Source of the DNA: Janthinobacterium saanense | GTDB taxonomy: Bacteria; Pseudomonadota; Gammaproteobacteria; Burkholderiales; Burkholderiaceae_D | DNA length: 64,000 nucleotides | Direction of reading: 5' to 3' | NCBI RefSeq assembly: GCF_014200675.1 | Contig: NZ_JACHCI010000005.1 | Location: 248,001-312,000, forward strand | Shown: positions 19,583 through 29,806 of the stretch, in pieces | How the letters are laid out: each line of letters opens with the position of its first letter | How positions within the stretch are numbered: the stretch's first letter is position 1 | Program-made: the position numbers and the translations under genes | Notes under the pieces: model-generated | What the model saw: only the letters and a program-made list of their open reading frames with translations | Told to the model about the DNA's origin: nothing | The model's database searches: none

Positions 19583-19631
19583 GATGGTACCTTGAATGAT
19601 GTCGTTGTCGATGTGCGTTGTTGTTCGTTGC

Positions 19632-20474
19632 TCAGCTGGCGCGCTGGAACAAGCGGTTCGGCACCAGCTTGCCCATGCCGTAGCGCCGCGCATGCGTCAG
19701 CGCGCCGGCCGTGAATTCCTGCGCCGCCACCACCGCTTGCGGCACGTCGTCTTCATTGTTCGCCAGTGCCAGCAAAGCCGTGGCCGCTGCCGACAGGGTG
19801 CTGCCGGCGCCGTTGAAAATGCCGGGCAGGTGCTGCCATTCGTCGTGGCGCACCACGCCGTCTTCGCCAAACAGGGTATTGGCGCGCAGCTTGCCGTCGC
19901 CCATGCCTGATTTTGCCGGGTCGGCCGGCATGCCGGTGACCAGCACGTATTCGCAGCCCAGCGCCACCAGGTAGTCGACATCGTTTTGCAGGGTGTCGGC
20001 CGGATCGGCGTCGCGCCAGGTTTCGGCCAGGCGTTCCAGTTCCACCGGCGACAGCACCAGCAAGGTGGTTTGCGGAATCAGCAACTGGCGCACGGCGGTC
20101 AGGATATCTTCATCGTCCATGCCCTGCTCCGGCAGCGCCGAGATGAACGGATCGAGTATCAAGGGCACGTTCGGGTAATCGGAGACGATTTCGGCGATTG
20201 CCGTGACGTTTTCCACGCTGCCCAGTGCGCCGATCTTGATGGCGGAGACGGCCATGTCTTCCAGCAGCACGCGCGCCTGGTCGGAAACCCAGTCGGGATC
20301 GACGGCTTGCATGTCTTCCACGCGCGCCGTGTCGCTGATCAACAGGCCCGTGGTGACCGACAGGCCATGGCAGCCGAAGGCTGAAAAGGTCAACAGGTCG
20401 GCCTGGATGCCGATCGCGCCGACAGGATCGGACACGCCGAAGCTTAATATGAGAGGAGAAGTTTGGTTTTGCAC
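19632..20474 (-). CDS. thiD: Divergent hydroxymethylpyrimidine kinase, ThiD-like
   Basis: A 280-residue ribokinase-fold protein of the ThiD family, which phosphorylates HMP and HMP-phosphate for thiamine synthesis. The overall fold markers are present ([35 protein letters not shown]). Two key motifs are altered: the usual GGAGI is VGAIGI, and the catalytic GTGC/GTGD loop reads GAGS (residues 222-225), which puts Ser where Cys or Asp normally acts. It may therefore have a different substrate or be weakly active. The start is the GTG at 20474, divergent from rubredoxin. No thi genes lie nearby. Confidence 0.8.
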   Translation of the reverse strand: MQNQTSPLILSFGVSDPVGAIGIQADLLTFSAFGCHGLSVTTGLLISDTARVEDMQAVDPDWVSDQARVLLEDMAVSAIKIGALGSVENVTAIAEIVSDYPNVPLILDPFISALPEQGMDDEDILTAVRQLLIPQTTLLVLSPVELERLAETWRDADPADTLQNDVDYLVALGCEYVLVTGMPADPAKSGMGDGKLRANTLFGEDGVVRHDEWQHLPGIFNGAGSTLSAAATALLALANNEDDVPQAVVAAQEFTAGALTHARRYGMGKLVPNRLFQRAS

Positions 20475-20531
20475 GGCGGGTAGATTAAGATACCTAATTC
20501 AGCATTTTACTTGATTGAAGGGTGGCAGAAC

Positions 20532-20723
20532 GTGAGTAGCAACGAAACAACGCAGCAATTCCAAACGTGGATGTGTCTTATTTGCGGCTGGGTTTATGAT
20601 GAAGAGGCCGGCCTGCCCGATGAAGACATCGCTCCCGGCACGCGTTGGGCCGATGTTCCGATGAACTGGACCTGCCCGGAATGCGGTGCGCGCAAGGATG
20701 ATTTTGAAATGGTAGTTATTTAA
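20532..20723 (+). CDS. Rubredoxin
   Basis: A 63-residue one-iron electron carrier with two CxxCG loops, MCLICGWVYD and WTCPECGARKDDF, and the aromatic core typical of rubredoxins. The GTG at 20532 (VSSNETT) is chosen because GAAGGG (20517-20522) lies just upstream; a TTG at 20511 is possible. The gene is divergent from thiD and followed by the pil-chp operon. Its electron partner is not encoded nearby. Confidence 0.93.
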   Translation: MSSNETTQQFQTWMCLICGWVYDEEAGLPDEDIAPGTRWADVPMNWTCPECGARKDDFEMVVI

Positions 20724-20823
20724 GCAATTTTAACCGATCGGCATGCCGTACTCCTCTCGACGCGCTTGATGGCGGCCTATGATATGGTGTACAAGAGAGT
20801 GTGCAAGCTTGCCGAATAATCAA

Positions 20824-21252
20824 ATGACGAGTCCACCATTGTCCGATGCTGCGCCTGCCGCCCCGACGATCCTCGTGATCGACGATAGCGCCACCATACG
20901 CAGTTCGGTTGAAAAAGTGTTGACCGGGGCCGGTTATCGCGTGGTGGTGGCCGAGGATGGTTTCGATGCGCTGGCCAAGATCGGCGATTGCCGCCCGGCG
21001 CTGATCGTGTGCGATATTTTGATGCCGCGCCTCGATGGCTACCGCACCTGTGCGCTGATCAAGGCCAGCGCCGCGTTTCACGCCACGCCGGTGCTGATGC
21101 TGTCGGCGAAGGCGGGCTTGTTCGACCGCGCGCGCGGCGCCCTGGCCGGCGCCAGCGATTGCCTGGCCAAGCCTTTGGCGCGCGAGGATTTGCTGGCGGC
21201 CGTGCGGCAGCATCTGGGCGCTGGCGTCTGGATGGACCGTATTTTTGAATGA
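20824..21252 (+). CDS. pilG: Twitching motility response regulator PilG
   Basis: A 142-residue single-domain CheY-like receiver: acidic pair in ILVIDDSATIR, phospho-acceptor Asp in IVCDILMPRLDGY, a Lys in CLAKPLARE. It belongs to the Pil-Chp system that controls type IV pilus extension. The ATG at 20824 (MTSPPLSD) is chosen over an in-frame upstream ATG at 20779 for lack of family similarity in the extra residues. It heads the operon pilG-pilH-pilI-pilJ-chpA. Confidence 0.9.
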   Translation: MTSPPLSDAAPAAPTILVIDDSATIRSSVEKVLTGAGYRVVVAEDGFDALAKIGDCRPALIVCDILMPRLDGYRTCALIKASAAFHATPVLMLSAKAGLFDRARGALAGASDCLAKPLAREDLLAAVRQHLGAGVWMDRIFE

Positions 21253-21277
21253 CCCAACGCAGCAAGGAAGCAGATAG

Positions 21278-21643
21278 ATGGCCATACATACAATTCTGAT
21301 CGTCGATGACTCGCCGACAGAACGCTACTACCTGAGCGAAATGCTGGTGCGCGCCGGTTACGCCGTGAGCACGGCGCAGGACGGCGCCGACGCGCTGGCC
21401 CAACTGAAAACGGCCAAGCCTGACCTGATTCTAATGGATGTGGTGATGCCGGGGGCGAATGGTTTTCAGATCACCCGCGCCATCGCGCGCGATCCCGATC
21501 TGCAGGACGTGCCGGTGATTATCTGTTCCAGCAAGAGCCAGGAAACAGACCGCATCTGGGGCTTGCGCCAGGGTGCGCGCGACTACCTGGTCAAGCCCGT
21601 GGTCGAAGCTGACCTGCTGGCCAAGATCGCAGCGCTTTCTTAA
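21278..21643 (+). CDS. pilH: Twitching motility response regulator PilH
   Basis: A 121-residue CheY-like receiver with TILIVDDSPTERY, the phosphorylation Asp in LILMDVVMPGANGF and the Lys in YLVKPVVEAD. In Pseudomonas PilH opposes PilG by acting as a phosphate sink or by controlling retraction. It is 25 bases after pilG and three bases before pilI. Confidence 0.93.
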   Translation: MAIHTILIVDDSPTERYYLSEMLVRAGYAVSTAQDGADALAQLKTAKPDLILMDVVMPGANGFQITRAIARDPDLQDVPVIICSSKSQETDRIWGLRQGARDYLVKPVVEADLLAKIAALS

Positions 21644-21646
21644 ATA

Positions 21647-22276
21647 ATGGACACGATGCCTGGCAATGCCACGCCCATCGCCGTTTCTGCACATGCACTT
21701 GCCGACCTGCCTGCCGCTGAAACCGGCGTACGGCGGGGACGCTTGCGCCAGTACCAGATGCAATTGCTGGAGCGCGTGCAGGCGGCGCGTTCCGGCGCCG
21801 TAGCGGCCCGCAAGGAACTGGGCGTGATCGTGGGCGGCCAGCACTGCCTGCTGGACTTGACGCAGCTGGGCGAGATCGTCATCCCGGCCGGCATGCAAAT
21901 CCAGGGCGTGCCGCTGGCGCAGCACTGGTATCTGGGCCTGGCCGCCATGCGCGGCCGCCTGACGGCGATCATCGACCTGGCCCGTTATCGCGGCGACGCC
22001 GCCTGCGCAATCAGTGCCGACAGCCGTATCATCACCTTTGCTCCCCGCCTGGGACTCAATTGCGCACTGCTGGTCGAGCGCGTGCTGGGTTTGCGCCAGC
22101 AGCACGGCATGCTCGCCGGCGCCGCCGCATCTGAGGCTGCGCCTTGGGCCCGGCCGTATTCCCTACGCGATGGCGGACAGCAGTGGCTGCGCCTGGACCT
22201 GGCGCTGCTGGCGCAGGAAGCGCGGTTTCTGGACGCCGGCTTTGGCAGCGCCAGCCTGTATGGAGAGCATCGCTGA
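21647..22276 (+). CDS. pilI: CheW-like adaptor PilI
   Basis: A 209-residue CheW-domain protein that couples the receptor PilJ to the kinase ChpA. The CheW core is seen as [40 protein letters not shown] and a C-terminal [15 protein letters not shown]. The N-terminal 45 residues precede the domain. The pilJ start codon overlaps its stop (TGATG, 22274-22278). Confidence 0.88.
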   Translation: MDTMPGNATPIAVSAHALADLPAAETGVRRGRLRQYQMQLLERVQAARSGAVAARKELGVIVGGQHCLLDLTQLGEIVIPAGMQIQGVPLAQHWYLGLAAMRGRLTAIIDLARYRGDAACAISADSRIITFAPRLGLNCALLVERVLGLRQQHGMLAGAAASEAAPWARPYSLRDGGQQWLRLDLALLAQEARFLDAGFGSASLYGEHR

Positions 22277-24504
22277 TGGCCGCTCACTCCCCTATCCTGG
22301 CCGCTGGCAGTGCAGAGCATGCTGATGGCGTGATCTTGCCGGGCGACCTGCCGCTGCGCCTGCGCGACGCGCTGGGGCGGCGCAAGTCGCTGGCCACTGC
22401 GCCGGCCAGGGATTTGAAGCTGCCCCTGATCGGCCATTTGCCGCTGCAAAAACAATTGAGCATCCTGTCGACCGTGATGGCCTTGAGCCTGGCGGCCAGT
22501 CTGCTGTTCGTGGGTTTGAATACGCGCAGCGGCAATATCGCTTCGGCGCAGACGCAGCTGGCCAGCGATGCGCTGATGCATTCGCAGCGCATCGGCAAGG
22601 CCGCGCCCAATGCCGTGCAGGGCAACCAGGATGCGTTTCGCCAGCTGGAAGAAAGCCGCAATGAGCTGAACCAGGATTTTCGCCTGATGGCGCGCGGCGG
22701 CACCTATCACGGCCGCGACATCGGCGAATCGCGCTCCACCCTGCTGGCGGCGGTGGCGGACGCGCGCAAAAAATGGGCTAGCAGCGACCGCGCGGCCAGC
22801 ACCATCCTGCGCCTGAAGGCGGAACTGGGCGACTTCGACAAGGCCTTGCAGCAGTTGAACGCACTGTCGCCCGCCTTGCTGGCGCAGACCGAGGAAATCG
22901 CCGCACTCAAGCTGCAACGGGGTGGCAATGGCCACGACCTGGCGGTTGTCGGCCGCCTGATGATGCTGACCCAGCGCATGAGCCGCAGCGCCAGCGAGTT
23001 TCTCGCTTCCGGCAGCATCAGTTCGGAAACGGCTTTTTCGCTGGGCCGCGACACGACTTATTTTCGTTCCGCCGTCGATGGCCTGCTCAATGGCAGCGTC
23101 TCGCTGCAACTGGCGCCCACGCGCGATCCGGAATTGCGCGACCGCCTGGTGGCGCTGAAAGCCAATTTTGACCGCTACCAGAAGCTGGTGTCGTCCATCC
23201 TCGACCGGCTCGACAAATTCAGCGCGGCGAAAGGCGCCGAGCAGCTGATCTTCAATGAAAATGAAGACTTGCGCCAGCGTTTGACCCTGCTGCAGCAGAT
23301 GTATCACGCCAACCAGGAAACCCTGGGCCTGGAATTCTGGCTGATGGTGGCCGGCGTGCTGGTGACCTTGATCGGTGCGGCCGGCATTGGCCGGGTGTTG
23401 CTGCAAGACTCCGTCAACCGCACGCACGATGCCGAGCGGCGTCGCCAGGAGGCGGAAATCTTGCGCTTGCTGTCGCAGGAAAAAGAAGAAGAGGCCAAGG
23501 CCAAGAATGAGCAGAGCCAGGCCGCCATCCTGCGCCTGATGAATGAACTGCAAAAGGTGGCCGATGGCGACCTGACGGTGCAGGCGACGGTGTCGGAAGA
23601 CATCACGGGCGCCATCGCCGATTCCGTCAACTACACGGTGGAAGAGTTGCGCGGCCTGGTCGGGCGGGTGACGGCCACCGCCGAACAGGTGAACCGCGCG
23701 TCGACGCAGGCGCAAAGCATTTCCAGCAAATTGCTGATCGCTTCGCAGCAGCAGTCGCGCGAGATTCTCGACGCCAGCGCCACGGTGGTCAATATGGCCA
23801 ATGCGATTACCGACGTGTCGAAATCGGCCAGTGAATCGGCCGACGTGGCGCGCCAGTCGGTGGCGGCGGCGCTGCAGGGATCGACGGCGGTGGAAAACGC
23901 CATCAAGGGCATGCATGAAATCCGCGAGCAAATCCAGGATACTTCCAAGCGCATCAAGCGCCTGGGTGAATCGTCGCAGGAAATCGGCGAAATCACCGAG
24001 CTTATTTCCGACATCACGGAACAGACCAATGTGCTGGCGCTGAACGCCGCCATCCAGGCCGCATCGGCTGGCGAGGCGGGACGCGGTTTTTCCGTGGTAG
24101 CCGAAGAGGTGCAGCGCCTGGCTGAACGCTCGGCCGCTGCGGCCAAGCAGATCGGCGCGCTGGTGCGCACGATTCAGGCCGACACCCAGGACGCCACCCG
24201 GGCGATGGAAAAATCGACGCAGGGGGTGGTCGAAGGGGCGCGCCTGTCCGACGCGGCCGGCGCGGCCCTGAGCGACATCAGCCAGGTATCGAAACACCTG
24301 GCGGAACTGATCCAGGGCATCTCGTTCGCCACCGGCGCGCAGGCTGGTTCGGCCAGCGGCGTGGCCTTGAATATCCAGCACATCCTGAGCGTGACGGAGC
24401 AGACCCAGGATGGCACGCAGCAAACGGCGCAGTCGATTCATAAACTGTCGATGCTGGCGCAGGAACTGAAAAATTCGGTGTCGCGGTTCCGCGTCTCCGC
24501 GTAA
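22276..24504 (+). CDS. pilJ: Methyl-accepting chemotaxis protein PilJ
   Basis: A 742-residue receptor. After about 55 cytoplasmic residues there is a first membrane helix ([17 protein letters not shown]), a PilJ-type periplasmic domain, a second helix ([18 protein letters not shown]) near residue 355, a HAMP region and a long cytoplasmic signalling coiled coil. The hairpin tip reads [20 protein letters not shown] with [13 protein letters not shown]. The ATG at 22276 overlaps the pilI stop. PilJ senses pilus or surface cues in Pseudomonas. No dedicated CheR or CheB is encoded beside it. Confidence 0.95.
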   Translation: MAAHSPILAAGSAEHADGVILPGDLPLRLRDALGRRKSLATAPARDLKLPLIGHLPLQKQLSILSTVMALSLAASLLFVGLNTRSGNIASAQTQLASDALMHSQRIGKAAPNAVQGNQDAFRQLEESRNELNQDFRLMARGGTYHGRDIGESRSTLLAAVADARKKWASSDRAASTILRLKAELGDFDKALQQLNALSPALLAQTEEIAALKLQRGGNGHDLAVVGRLMMLTQRMSRSASEFLASGSISSETAFSLGRDTTYFRSAVDGLLNGSVSLQLAPTRDPELRDRLVALKANFDRYQKLVSSILDRLDKFSAAKGAEQLIFNENEDLRQRLTLLQQMYHANQETLGLEFWLMVAGVLVTLIGAAGIGRVLLQDSVNRTHDAERRRQEAEILRLLSQEKEEEAKAKNEQSQAAILRLMNELQKVADGDLTVQATVSEDITGAIADSVNYTVEELRGLVGRVTATAEQVNRASTQAQSISSKLLIASQQQSREILDASATVVNMANAITDVSKSASESADVARQSVAAALQGSTAVENAIKGMHEIREQIQDTSKRIKRLGESSQEIGEITELISDITEQTNVLALNAAIQAASAGEAGRGFSVVAEEVQRLAERSAAAAKQIGALVRTIQADTQDATRAMEKSTQGVVEGARLSDAAGAALSDISQVSKHLAELIQGISFATGAQAGSASGVALNIQHILSVTEQTQDGTQQTAQSIHKLSMLAQELKNSVSRFRVSA

Positions 24505-24570
24505 GGTCTGGCAGACGCCGTCAAGATAGGGTGTTGCGATTTCGCGTACGATTGATTAACCGAGGCATGC

Positions 24571-27500
24571 ATGAGCACAGCTGATAGTCCGCAACAATCC
24601 AGGCAGTTCGACAGCGAGCCCTTGTCATGGGTGATGGCGGAAATCCGCGAAGCGCTGGGCCGCTCCAAAACGGCCTTGTTCGAGGCCGGCGGGCGCGAAC
24701 GCGAAGAACGCGCCACCGCTTTGCAGCATGCACGCTCGCATTTGCATCAGGCGCATGGCGCGCTGGTGATGGTCGACGTGGAAGGCGCCAGCATGCTGAC
24801 GGCCGGTGCGGAACAGGCGCTGGCGCGCTTTCGCGACGGCAGCCTGGAATACACGGTCGATCATGCACAGGTCGTGAGCGAGCTGTATCAAGCGATTGTC
24901 GAATACCTGGAAGACTTGCTGGCTGGCGCACCGGCGCAGGCAACGCGCTTGTTCCCGTATTACCGCGCGCTGCAAACCATGCTGGGCGCGGAGCGCATCC
25001 ATCCGGCCGAGCTGTTTTTCCCGCCCGCGCCACCGCCCGGCTTGTCCATCGCGCTGGCCGAGCCCGTGATCGCCGCCGATTATCCGGCCTGGCGCACGCG
25101 CTTTGAAAAATCTTTATTACCGTTTCTGAAGGCCCAGGAACCGCAGGCGCAACGCCAGCACGCCGCTGCCCTGCATGACACCTTGATGCTGGTGGCCGAT
25201 GCGCAGCACGATGGTTACGCGCGTACCTTCTGGTTTGCCATGCAAGCTTGCGCCGAGCTGGCAGCCAGCGGGCAGGGCGCGGGCAGCCTCGCCTCTAGCC
25301 TCTACCTGAAGCAGCTGTTTGGTTCGATGAACCAGCAATTGCGCCGTCTGGCGCAAGGTACGGGCACTTTGCCCGAGGCGCTGCTGCGCGAAGCCCTGTT
25401 CTTCATCAGCAGCGCCCAAGAGCCGACACCGGCGGCGCAGCAGTTGCGCGCCGTGTTCGCACTCGATGGCTTGCTGCCAGACGACGTGGAAACGCGGCGT
25501 TATGGCCAGGTCGACCAGGACGCCCTGCAGGGTGCATGCGCGGCGCTGGCCCAGGCACGCACCAGCTGGACCCGATTGGCGCAAGCCGATCTCGATCCTG
25601 CGCTGGCCGGCGCGTTCGATACTTCCTTGCAGCAGGCGGCGCAGCATGCCGAGACCTTGAAAGTGCCGGCCCTGGCCAGCCTGCTGCGCCAGTGCGCGCA
25701 AGTGGCAAGGTTAGCCGTCAGCAGCGGGCGCAGCGCGGCGCTGGAGCAGGAGATCGGCACGGCGCTGCTGTTCGCCGAAACGGGCCTGGAGCAGTTGCGC
25801 CGCCTGCCCGACGACTTTGCAGGCAATGCCGAAACCATCGCTGCGCGCCTGCAGGCGCTGCAGGCTGGTGAGGCGCCGCCGTCCTTTGTCGCGGGCGAAC
25901 TGACGCGCCAGATCGAGCAGGGGCAAAGTATCGCCGCCCAGGCCGAAGCGATGAAGTCTGGCTTGCGCCAGGTAGAAAAAAAGCTCAACGACTACTATGC
26001 CGATGCCTCGCGCCTGCCGGCCCTGGCCGATGCAGGGCCCGTGCTGCAGCAGATGCAGGAGACGCTGGCCGGCCTGTCGCAGGATGACGCCGTGGCCGCC
26101 GTGCGCCAGGTGGCACTGGCGGTCAGCCAGCTGGCGCCGGGCACAGACGCTGAAGTACTGGACGACATCGCGCAAAACGTCAGCGCGCTGGGATTTTTTG
26201 TCGATATGCTGGGCCGCAATGCCGCCGCCGCCAGGGGACGCTTTCATTTTGACGCCGCTGCAAACACCTTCCGCGCGCTGCCGTTCGAGAAAGTGGCCGC
26301 TGCCAGCACTGTGCCGGTACCGCTGCTGGACCAGGAATTGCCGGTGGTCCCGCCATCGTCTGCCGATGTAGCTGCGCTACCCGAGGGTATCGACGCCGAG
26401 ATGCTCGATATCTTTTTGGCGGAAGCGCGCGAAGTGCTGGCTTTTATCGACACCACCCTGGCCTTGCCGCGCGAGCAGGCTGCCAGCGGCGAACACCTGG
26501 CCATGCTGCGCCGCTCCTTCCACACCCTGAAGGGCAGCAGCCGCATGATAGGCCTGGCGCAGTTTGCCGTAGCGGCGGGCGCCATCGAACGCGTCTTGAA
26601 TACCTGGCTGGCCGAGTCGCGCCCGGCCAGCGACGATTTGTTTACCCTCTTGAATTACGGCTGGTACCAACTCAGCGAATGGGTGGCCGAACTGGAAGGC
26701 GGCAGTGGCCAGGAGCGCGAAGCGGGCATGCTGCTGGACGCCGCCGGCCGCGTGCGCGATGGCGGACCATTCGAATTGCGCAAGCCGCGAGTGGAATCAG
26801 CAGCGCTAAAGCCGCTTGAAAAACCGGCCGTGCCACTGGTCAGCAATGGCAATGTGATCGGTTTGCCATTGGCCACCGCGCCCGCGCCGCACCAGGCGAC
26901 CGAAGATAATCTGAAGCATGTGGGCGAGCTGCGCATCAGCCTGCCCCTGTATAACATTTACCTGGCCGAGACGGACGAATTGCTGCGCGTGCTCACGCGC
27001 GATTTCGGCGAGTGGCGCCATGAACAGCGCGCCGTCAGCGGCGATGCGCTGCAAGCCGTGCACACGCTGGCCGGTTCCTCGGGTACGGTCGGGTTTATCG
27101 CCTTGCGCGACCTGGCGCACGCGCTGGAAGTGGCCATCGAGACGGCGGTGCCGCCCGTGACGGGCTTGCTGGACGCGCAGCACGATGTGCTGGAGCGCGC
27201 CACGCAAGTCATCGCGCAGATGCTGCAGGCGTTTGCGCTGGGCGACCTGGCGCCGGCGCAGCCGGACACGATAGCAGCACTCAACGCGCTGTGGCGGGAA
27301 CTCACGGCGCCGCCATCCGACAGCGCCGCGCAGCAGCTCGAAACGCTGTTTGCGGATATGTACGCCAGCATCGTTGGCGCACCCGCGCAGGAAGCGCCGG
27401 CGATTGCCTCTGCAGTGGAAGTGCCGCAACTCGATGCGCTGTTTGAAGCCGCCTACGCCAGCATCATCGGCAGCGATGACTTGTTCGACAGCGGCTTCGA

Positions 27501-29805
27501 TCACGCGGCCATGCTGGAACACGTGGACCCCGAGACGCCAGCGGCCATGCCGGTATCCGTGTCGGCCGATGCCGCTGCGCTGCTGGCAGCCAGCGCCGGC
27601 ATCAGCGATGAACTCGATCCTGAATTATTGTCCGTGTTCCTCGAAGAAGGGGCCGACCTGCTGCCGCGCATCGGCGAAGCGCTGCGCAGCTGGCAGCAGC
27701 AGCCGCACGACAGCAGCCAGGCGCAGATGCTGCTGCGTACCCTGCACACGGTCAAGGGCAGCGCGCGCATGGCCGGTGCGATGCGCCTGGGCCAGCATGC
27801 GCATGAAATCGAGACGCATATCGAAAACATGCTGCATGCGGGCACCGCCACGCCGCAAGCGTTCGAGGAATTGCTGGCCCATTACGACCATGCGCAGCAC
27901 CTGTTCGAACAATTGCAGCAACCGCTGCTGCCCTTGCCGGGCATGGAAGAGACGCCCGTGGTGGAGCCCAAGGCCGCGCTGGTGCGCGTGCGTGCCGATA
28001 TCCTCGACCGCCTGGTGAACCAGGCAGGTGAAGTGTCGATTACGCGCTCCAAGATGGAAAATGAAATAGGTTTGCTGGGCGCCTCGATGGCTGAATTTTC
28101 AGACAACCTGGCGCGCTTGCGGCGCCAGTTGCGCGAAGTAGAAATGCAGGCCGAATCGCAAATCGCCTCGCGCATGGCGGTGGGCAGCGAGCGCGATTTC
28201 GATCCGCTGGAATTCGACCGTTTTACGCGCTTGCAGGAACTCACGCGCATGATGGCTGAAAGCGTCAACGACGTGGCCTCCTTTTATGAAAACCTGCGCC
28301 ATGGCGTCGATGCCGTGGGCGACGACCTGGTGCTGCAGGCGCGGCTGACGCGCGAACTGCAGCGCGACCTGATGCAGGTTCGCATGGTGCCGTTTGCCAG
28401 CATCGCCGAGCGATTGTTCCGGGTGGCGCGGCAAAGCGCCAAGGAAGTCGACAAGCGGGTCAACCTCGATATTCGCGGTGGCAGCGTGGAGATCGACCGC
28501 AGCGTACTGGAACGCATGGCCGCGCCATTTGAACACTTGCTGCGCAATGCCATCGTGCACGGCATCGAGGCGCGCCAGGCGCGGGTGCAGGATGGCAAGA
28601 ACGAGACGGGCGAATTGCTGCTGCAGGTCAGCCAGCAGGGCAATGAAGTGGCGATCGCTTTTTCCGACGACGGCGCGGGCCTGGACCTGGAACGCATACG
28701 CAGCAAGGCGCACAGCGCGGGCCTGGTGGCGCCAGACGCGCCACTGAGCGATGCGCAGGCGGCCGACCTGATTTTTGCCCCCGGCTTTTCTACCGCCGAC
28801 AGCCTGACGGAACTGGCGGGGCGCGGCTTTGGCATGGATATCGTGCGTTCCGAAGTGCTGGCGCTGGGTGGACGCGTGGAGACGCTGTCCACGCCGGGCC
28901 AGGGTTTGCGCTTCACGATACATTTGCCCTTGACCCTGGCCGTGACCCAGGTGGTGCTGCTGGTGGCGAACGGGCAAACCTATGCCTTGCCTTCCGTGCT
29001 GGTGGAACAGGTGCTGCACCTGAAAGGCGAGCAGCTGGCGCAGGTGCGCGTTACTGGCCGTATCGAGTCGCACGAACAATCGCTGGCCCTGCAGCATTTG
29101 TCGGCCATGCTGGGCGAGACGCCGGTGCCAGATGAGGCGCAGCGTTATGTGCCCGTGCTGTTGCTGCGCAATGGCAATGACAGGCTGGCGCTGGAAGTGG
29201 ATGAAGTGCTGGGCAACCGCGAAGTGGTGGTGAAAAACGTGGGGCCGCAGCTGGCGCGCATGCCGGGCATCGCCGGCGCCACGGTGCTGGGCACGGGCGA
29301 TATCGTATTGATCCTGAATCCGGTGGCACTGGCGCAGCATCTGGAACATCATCCCGAACTGCTGTCGCAATATGCGCTGGCAGCAGGCGAGCATCGCAGC
29401 GCAGCGACCGTGCTGGCCGCGCCGCGTGCCTGCGTGATGGTGGTCGACGATTCGCTGACCGTGCGCCGCGTGATGCAGCGTTTGTTCGAGCGTGAAGGTT
29501 ATCAGGTGCTGCTGGCCAAAGATGGCGTCGATGCGCTGGAGCAGTTGCATGAACTGCCGGCAGCCGCGCTGCCGGCGCTGCTGCTGGTCGATATCGAGAT
29601 GCCGCGCATGGATGGTTTTGACTTGACGCGCAATGTACGCAGCGATGCGAAAACGCAGGCCATTCCCGTCGTCATGATCACCTCGCGCAGCGCCGATAAG
29701 CACCGCCAGCACGCCCTGGAGCTGGGCGTGAATGCCTACTTCGGCAAGCCCTTCCAGGAACAGGAATTGCTGGCCGAAGTCGAACATCTGCTGGCAGGCG
29801 GCTGA
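24571..29805 (+). CDS. chpA: Hybrid histidine kinase ChpA/PilL
   Basis: A 1744-residue CheA-type kinase. Recognisable parts in order: a long helical N-terminal region; Hpt domains with phospho-His at 651 (SFHTLKGSSRM), 831 (AVHTLAGSSG) and 1059 (TLHTVKGSARM); a dimerisation segment; an HATPase domain with N-box Asn1326 (LRNAIVHGIE) and GRGFGMDIVRSEV; a CheW-like domain; and a C-terminal receiver with phospho-Asp1674 (LLVDIEMPRMDGF). It is shorter than Pseudomonas ChpA (near 2470 residues with more Hpt-type domains). It phosphorylates PilG and PilH. It is the last gene of the operon, ending two bases from phrB. Confidence 0.95.
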   Translation: MSTADSPQQSRQFDSEPLSWVMAEIREALGRSKTALFEAGGREREERATALQHARSHLHQAHGALVMVDVEGASMLTAGAEQALARFRDGSLEYTVDHAQVVSELYQAIVEYLEDLLAGAPAQATRLFPYYRALQTMLGAERIHPAELFFPPAPPPGLSIALAEPVIAADYPAWRTRFEKSLLPFLKAQEPQAQRQHAAALHDTLMLVADAQHDGYARTFWFAMQACAELAASGQGAGSLASSLYLKQLFGSMNQQLRRLAQGTGTLPEALLREALFFISSAQEPTPAAQQLRAVFALDGLLPDDVETRRYGQVDQDALQGACAALAQARTSWTRLAQADLDPALAGAFDTSLQQAAQHAETLKVPALASLLRQCAQVARLAVSSGRSAALEQEIGTALLFAETGLEQLRRLPDDFAGNAETIAARLQALQAGEAPPSFVAGELTRQIEQGQSIAAQAEAMKSGLRQVEKKLNDYYADASRLPALADAGPVLQQMQETLAGLSQDDAVAAVRQVALAVSQLAPGTDAEVLDDIAQNVSALGFFVDMLGRNAAAARGRFHFDAAANTFRALPFEKVAAASTVPVPLLDQELPVVPPSSADVAALPEGIDAEMLDIFLAEAREVLAFIDTTLALPREQAASGEHLAMLRRSFHTLKGSSRMIGLAQFAVAAGAIERVLNTWLAESRPASDDLFTLLNYGWYQLSEWVAELEGGSGQEREAGMLLDAAGRVRDGGPFELRKPRVESAALKPLEKPAVPLVSNGNVIGLPLATAPAPHQATEDNLKHVGELRISLPLYNIYLAETDELLRVLTRDFGEWRHEQRAVSGDALQAVHTLAGSSGTVGFIALRDLAHALEVAIETAVPPVTGLLDAQHDVLERATQVIAQMLQAFALGDLAPAQPDTIAALNALWRELTAPPSDSAAQQLETLFADMYASIVGAPAQEAPAIASAVEVPQLDALFEAAYASIIGSDDLFDSGFDHAAMLEHVDPETPAAMPVSVSADAAALLAASAGISDELDPELLSVFLEEGADLLPRIGEALRSWQQQPHDSSQAQMLLRTLHTVKGSARMAGAMRLGQHAHEIETHIENMLHAGTATPQAFEELLAHYDHAQHLFEQLQQPLLPLPGMEETPVVEPKAALVRVRADILDRLVNQAGEVSITRSKMENEIGLLGASMAEFSDNLARLRRQLREVEMQAESQIASRMAVGSERDFDPLEFDRFTRLQELTRMMAESVNDVASFYENLRHGVDAVGDDLVLQARLTRELQRDLMQVRMVPFASIAERLFRVARQSAKEVDKRVNLDIRGGSVEIDRSVLERMAAPFEHLLRNAIVHGIEARQARVQDGKNETGELLLQVSQQGNEVAIAFSDDGAGLDLERIRSKAHSAGLVAPDAPLSDAQAADLIFAPGFSTADSLTELAGRGFGMDIVRSEVLALGGRVETLSTPGQGLRFTIHLPLTLAVTQVVLLVANGQTYALPSVLVEQVLHLKGEQLAQVRVTGRIESHEQSLALQHLSAMLGETPVPDEAQRYVPVLLLRNGNDRLALEVDEVLGNREVVVKNVGPQLARMPGIAGATVLGTGDIVLILNPVALAQHLEHHPELLSQYALAAGEHRSAATVLAAPRACVMVVDDSLTVRRVMQRLFEREGYQVLLAKDGVDALEQLHELPAAALPALLLVDIEMPRMDGFDLTRNVRSDAKTQAIPVVMITSRSADKHRQHALELGVNAYFGKPFQEQELLAEVEHLLAGG

Positions 29806-29806
29806 T

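Noticed and set aside
21985-24441. Leftward 818-codon frame opposite pilJ
   Set aside because: It mirrors the GC-rich codons of pilJ, is rich in His, Gln and Arg, and has no recognisable motif; pilJ on the other strand is certain.
28099-29787. Leftward 562-codon frame opposite chpA
   Set aside because: Antisense shadow of the kinase and receiver domains; no family motif.
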